22,234 bases of DNA from a virus. The notes under the pieces were generated by a model, which was not told the DNA's origin, ran no database searches, and saw only the letters and a list, made by a program, of their open reading frames with translations. The stretch is taken from positions 1 through 22,234 of IMG/VR virus record IMGVR_UViG_3300004369_000168; one strand, written 5' to 3'. The position numbers and the translations under genes are program-made. This document shows, one piece after another, positions 21,793 through 22,234 of the stretch. Every line of letters starts with the position of its first letter. Positions within the stretch are counted from its first letter, which is position 1.

Positions 21793-21885
21793 TCAGCTAG
21801 GGTATGCATTTTTCAATCCCCACCAAATAAAAAATGCGATTGATCCGTTGATTACAATCGCATTTATGATGACTCGGTTGTTCAT
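21793..21885 (-). CDS. Tiny membrane peptide gene (30 codons)
   Basis: ATG at 21885 to TGA at 21793 encodes 30 residues, MNNRVIINAIVINGSIAFFI then WWGLKNAYPS: one membrane helix with short polar ends. GGGG lies six bases before the ATG, and the ATG overlaps the stop of the upstream gene in ATGA, the same coupling used throughout the window. That arrangement is my main reason to accept so short a gene. A 10-bp inverted repeat followed by a T-rich tract lies within its codons. Function unknown. Confidence 0.7.
   Translation of the reverse strand: MNNRVIINAIVINGSIAFFIWWGLKNAYPS
21832..21865 (-). repeat. 10-bp perfect inverted repeat, terminator-like, inside the 30-codon gene
   Basis: Arms AAATGCGATT and AATCGCATTT enclose 14 bases. 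On the minus strand the second arm continues into TTT-A-TTT, so six T follow the GC-containing part of the stem. It resembles a weak terminator or attenuator but is fully within an open reading frame. Confidence 0.65.
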
Positions 21886-22094
21886 TTTTCCCCGAGATTA
21901 TATTTGTATAATGAACTATCTTGATGTGCCCACTGTTTTTCTTCGGAAGCGGTAGAGTATTGATCTTTGTAAACTTTTAGTTTATTTACAAGGTCGTCAT
22001 ACTGTTCCCACATCCATTCAGATCCTGTTTGATCTTTATAAAGCTCACAGGCACGAATGAGGCGTACAATGTCTTCGTTTTTGAATCTCATCAT
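21882..22094 (-). CDS. Small soluble hypothetical protein
   Basis: A 70-residue hydrophilic, helical-looking protein: RFKNEDIVRLIRACELYKDQ, then Trp/Tyr-rich residues and YKDQYSTASEEKQWAHQDSS. Not recognised. I chose the ATG at 22094; a GGAG ribosome site lies 10 bases upstream, and a second ATG follows at 22091. A TTG at 22103 could extend it by three residues but sits too close to the ribosome site. It is the first gene after a near-consensus sigma70 promoter and is coupled by ATGA to the 30-codon membrane peptide gene. Confidence 0.7.
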   Translation of the reverse strand: MMRFKNEDIVRLIRACELYKDQTGSEWMWEQYDDLVNKLKVYKDQYSTASEEKQWAHQDSSLYKYNLGEK

Positions 22095-22115
22095 GGTATC
22101 CAAACTCCTGATCTA

Positions 22116-22143
22116 ATTATAGAAGTTGTCAATTTGTTGTCAA
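22116..22143 (-). promoter_or_regulatory. Sigma70-type promoter of the small-gene cluster
   Basis: TTGACA (22143-22138), a 16-base spacer and TATAAT (22121-22116) on the minus strand give full consensus hexamers. A second TTGACA (22132-22127) lies 5 bases from the -10. The predicted start is near 22109, 15 bases before the ATG at 22094. It should act early with host RNA polymerase. Confidence 0.85.
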
Positions 22144-22146
22144 TTT
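22125..22146. repeat. Tandem 11-bp direct repeat over the -35 region
   Basis: GTTGTCAATTT occurs twice back to back (22125-22135 and 22136-22146), so the -35 hexamer is present in two copies. The repeat could be an operator or simply a slippage duplication. Confidence 0.75.
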
Positions 22147-22150
22147 ACTG

Positions 22151-22234
22151 TCAGCAATTCCACGCACGAAGAGACTTATTGATGCGAGAGTCCTTATCGT
22201 TAGCGGTTTTTTTGCTAGTTAATTTCTTCTTCAT
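22151..22234 (-). CDS. Short basic peptide or 3' end of a gene entering from the right
   Basis: An open frame from the window edge to a TGA at 22151, 27 residues, Lys-rich (MKKKLTSKKTANDKDSRINK then SLRAWNC). An ATG is the first codon visible, so it may be a complete tiny gene or the end of a longer one. No domain is recognised. The sigma70 promoter of the next gene begins 8 bases after its stop. Confidence 0.45.
   Translation of the reverse strand: MKKKLTSKKTANDKDSRINKSLRAWNC

Noticed and set aside
1-22234. tRNA genes, CRISPR arrays, insertion sequences, photosynthesis genes
   Set aside because: No cloverleaf-like sequence, regular repeat-spacer pattern, transposase or psbA/psbD-like protein was seen on either strand. 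tRNA absence was judged by eye only.

Overview
The window is a stretch of a T4-like myovirus genome. The gene content and order point to a cyanophage of marine Synechococcus or Prochlorococcus. Every gene I can support lies on the minus strand, so the map reads from right to left: the large terminase gp17, sheath gp18, tube gp19, portal gp20, a small core protein, protease gp21, scaffold gp22 and major capsid gp23, then UvsY, UvsW, the late sigma factor gp55, and gp47 and gp46. A DUF3110-like gene, a family I know from cyanobacteria, sits between gp47 and gp46, which supports a cyanobacterial host. I see no tRNA, rRNA, CRISPR array, insertion sequence or photosynthesis gene.

Layout from right to left. 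(1) 20100-22234 is a cluster of very small genes, several of them single-span membrane peptides, often overlapping. It has one near-consensus sigma70-type promoter (22116-22143), a second possible -10 element (20603-20608) and T4-type late boxes. (2) 9773-20074 is the packaging, tail and head module gp17-18-19-20-(core)-21-22-23. It carries a small zinc-finger gene between gp17 and gp18. Most transcription breaks carry an NATAAATA-like late promoter box, and several boxes share bases with the stop codon of the gene before them. gp23 ends at a strong terminator. (3) 8155-9707 holds an HNH endonuclease gene with its own late promoter, a membrane protein, and a tail-tube-like structural gene. (4) 5824-8158 holds UvsY, UvsW and an LSm-like small protein. 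(5) 2180-5713 is a compact operon gp55-gp47-DUF3110-gp46. It starts at a TTGACA/TATACT promoter, is joined by three four-base ATGA overlaps, and ends in a UUCG-loop terminator. (6) 1-2120 is a large CobT-like protein with a zinc-protease HEVGH motif and a von Willebrand A metal site, cut by the window edge.

Together the genes make up the late virion-building programme (head shell, scaffold, protease, portal, packaging motor, tail), the recombination set (gp46/47, UvsW, UvsY) and the sigma factor that reads the late boxes. The least explained parts are the HEVGH/VWA protein, the HNH cassette behind gp23 with a hairpin leader, the repeat insertion in the sheath, and a 30-residue gene whose coding sequence contains a terminator-like hairpin.
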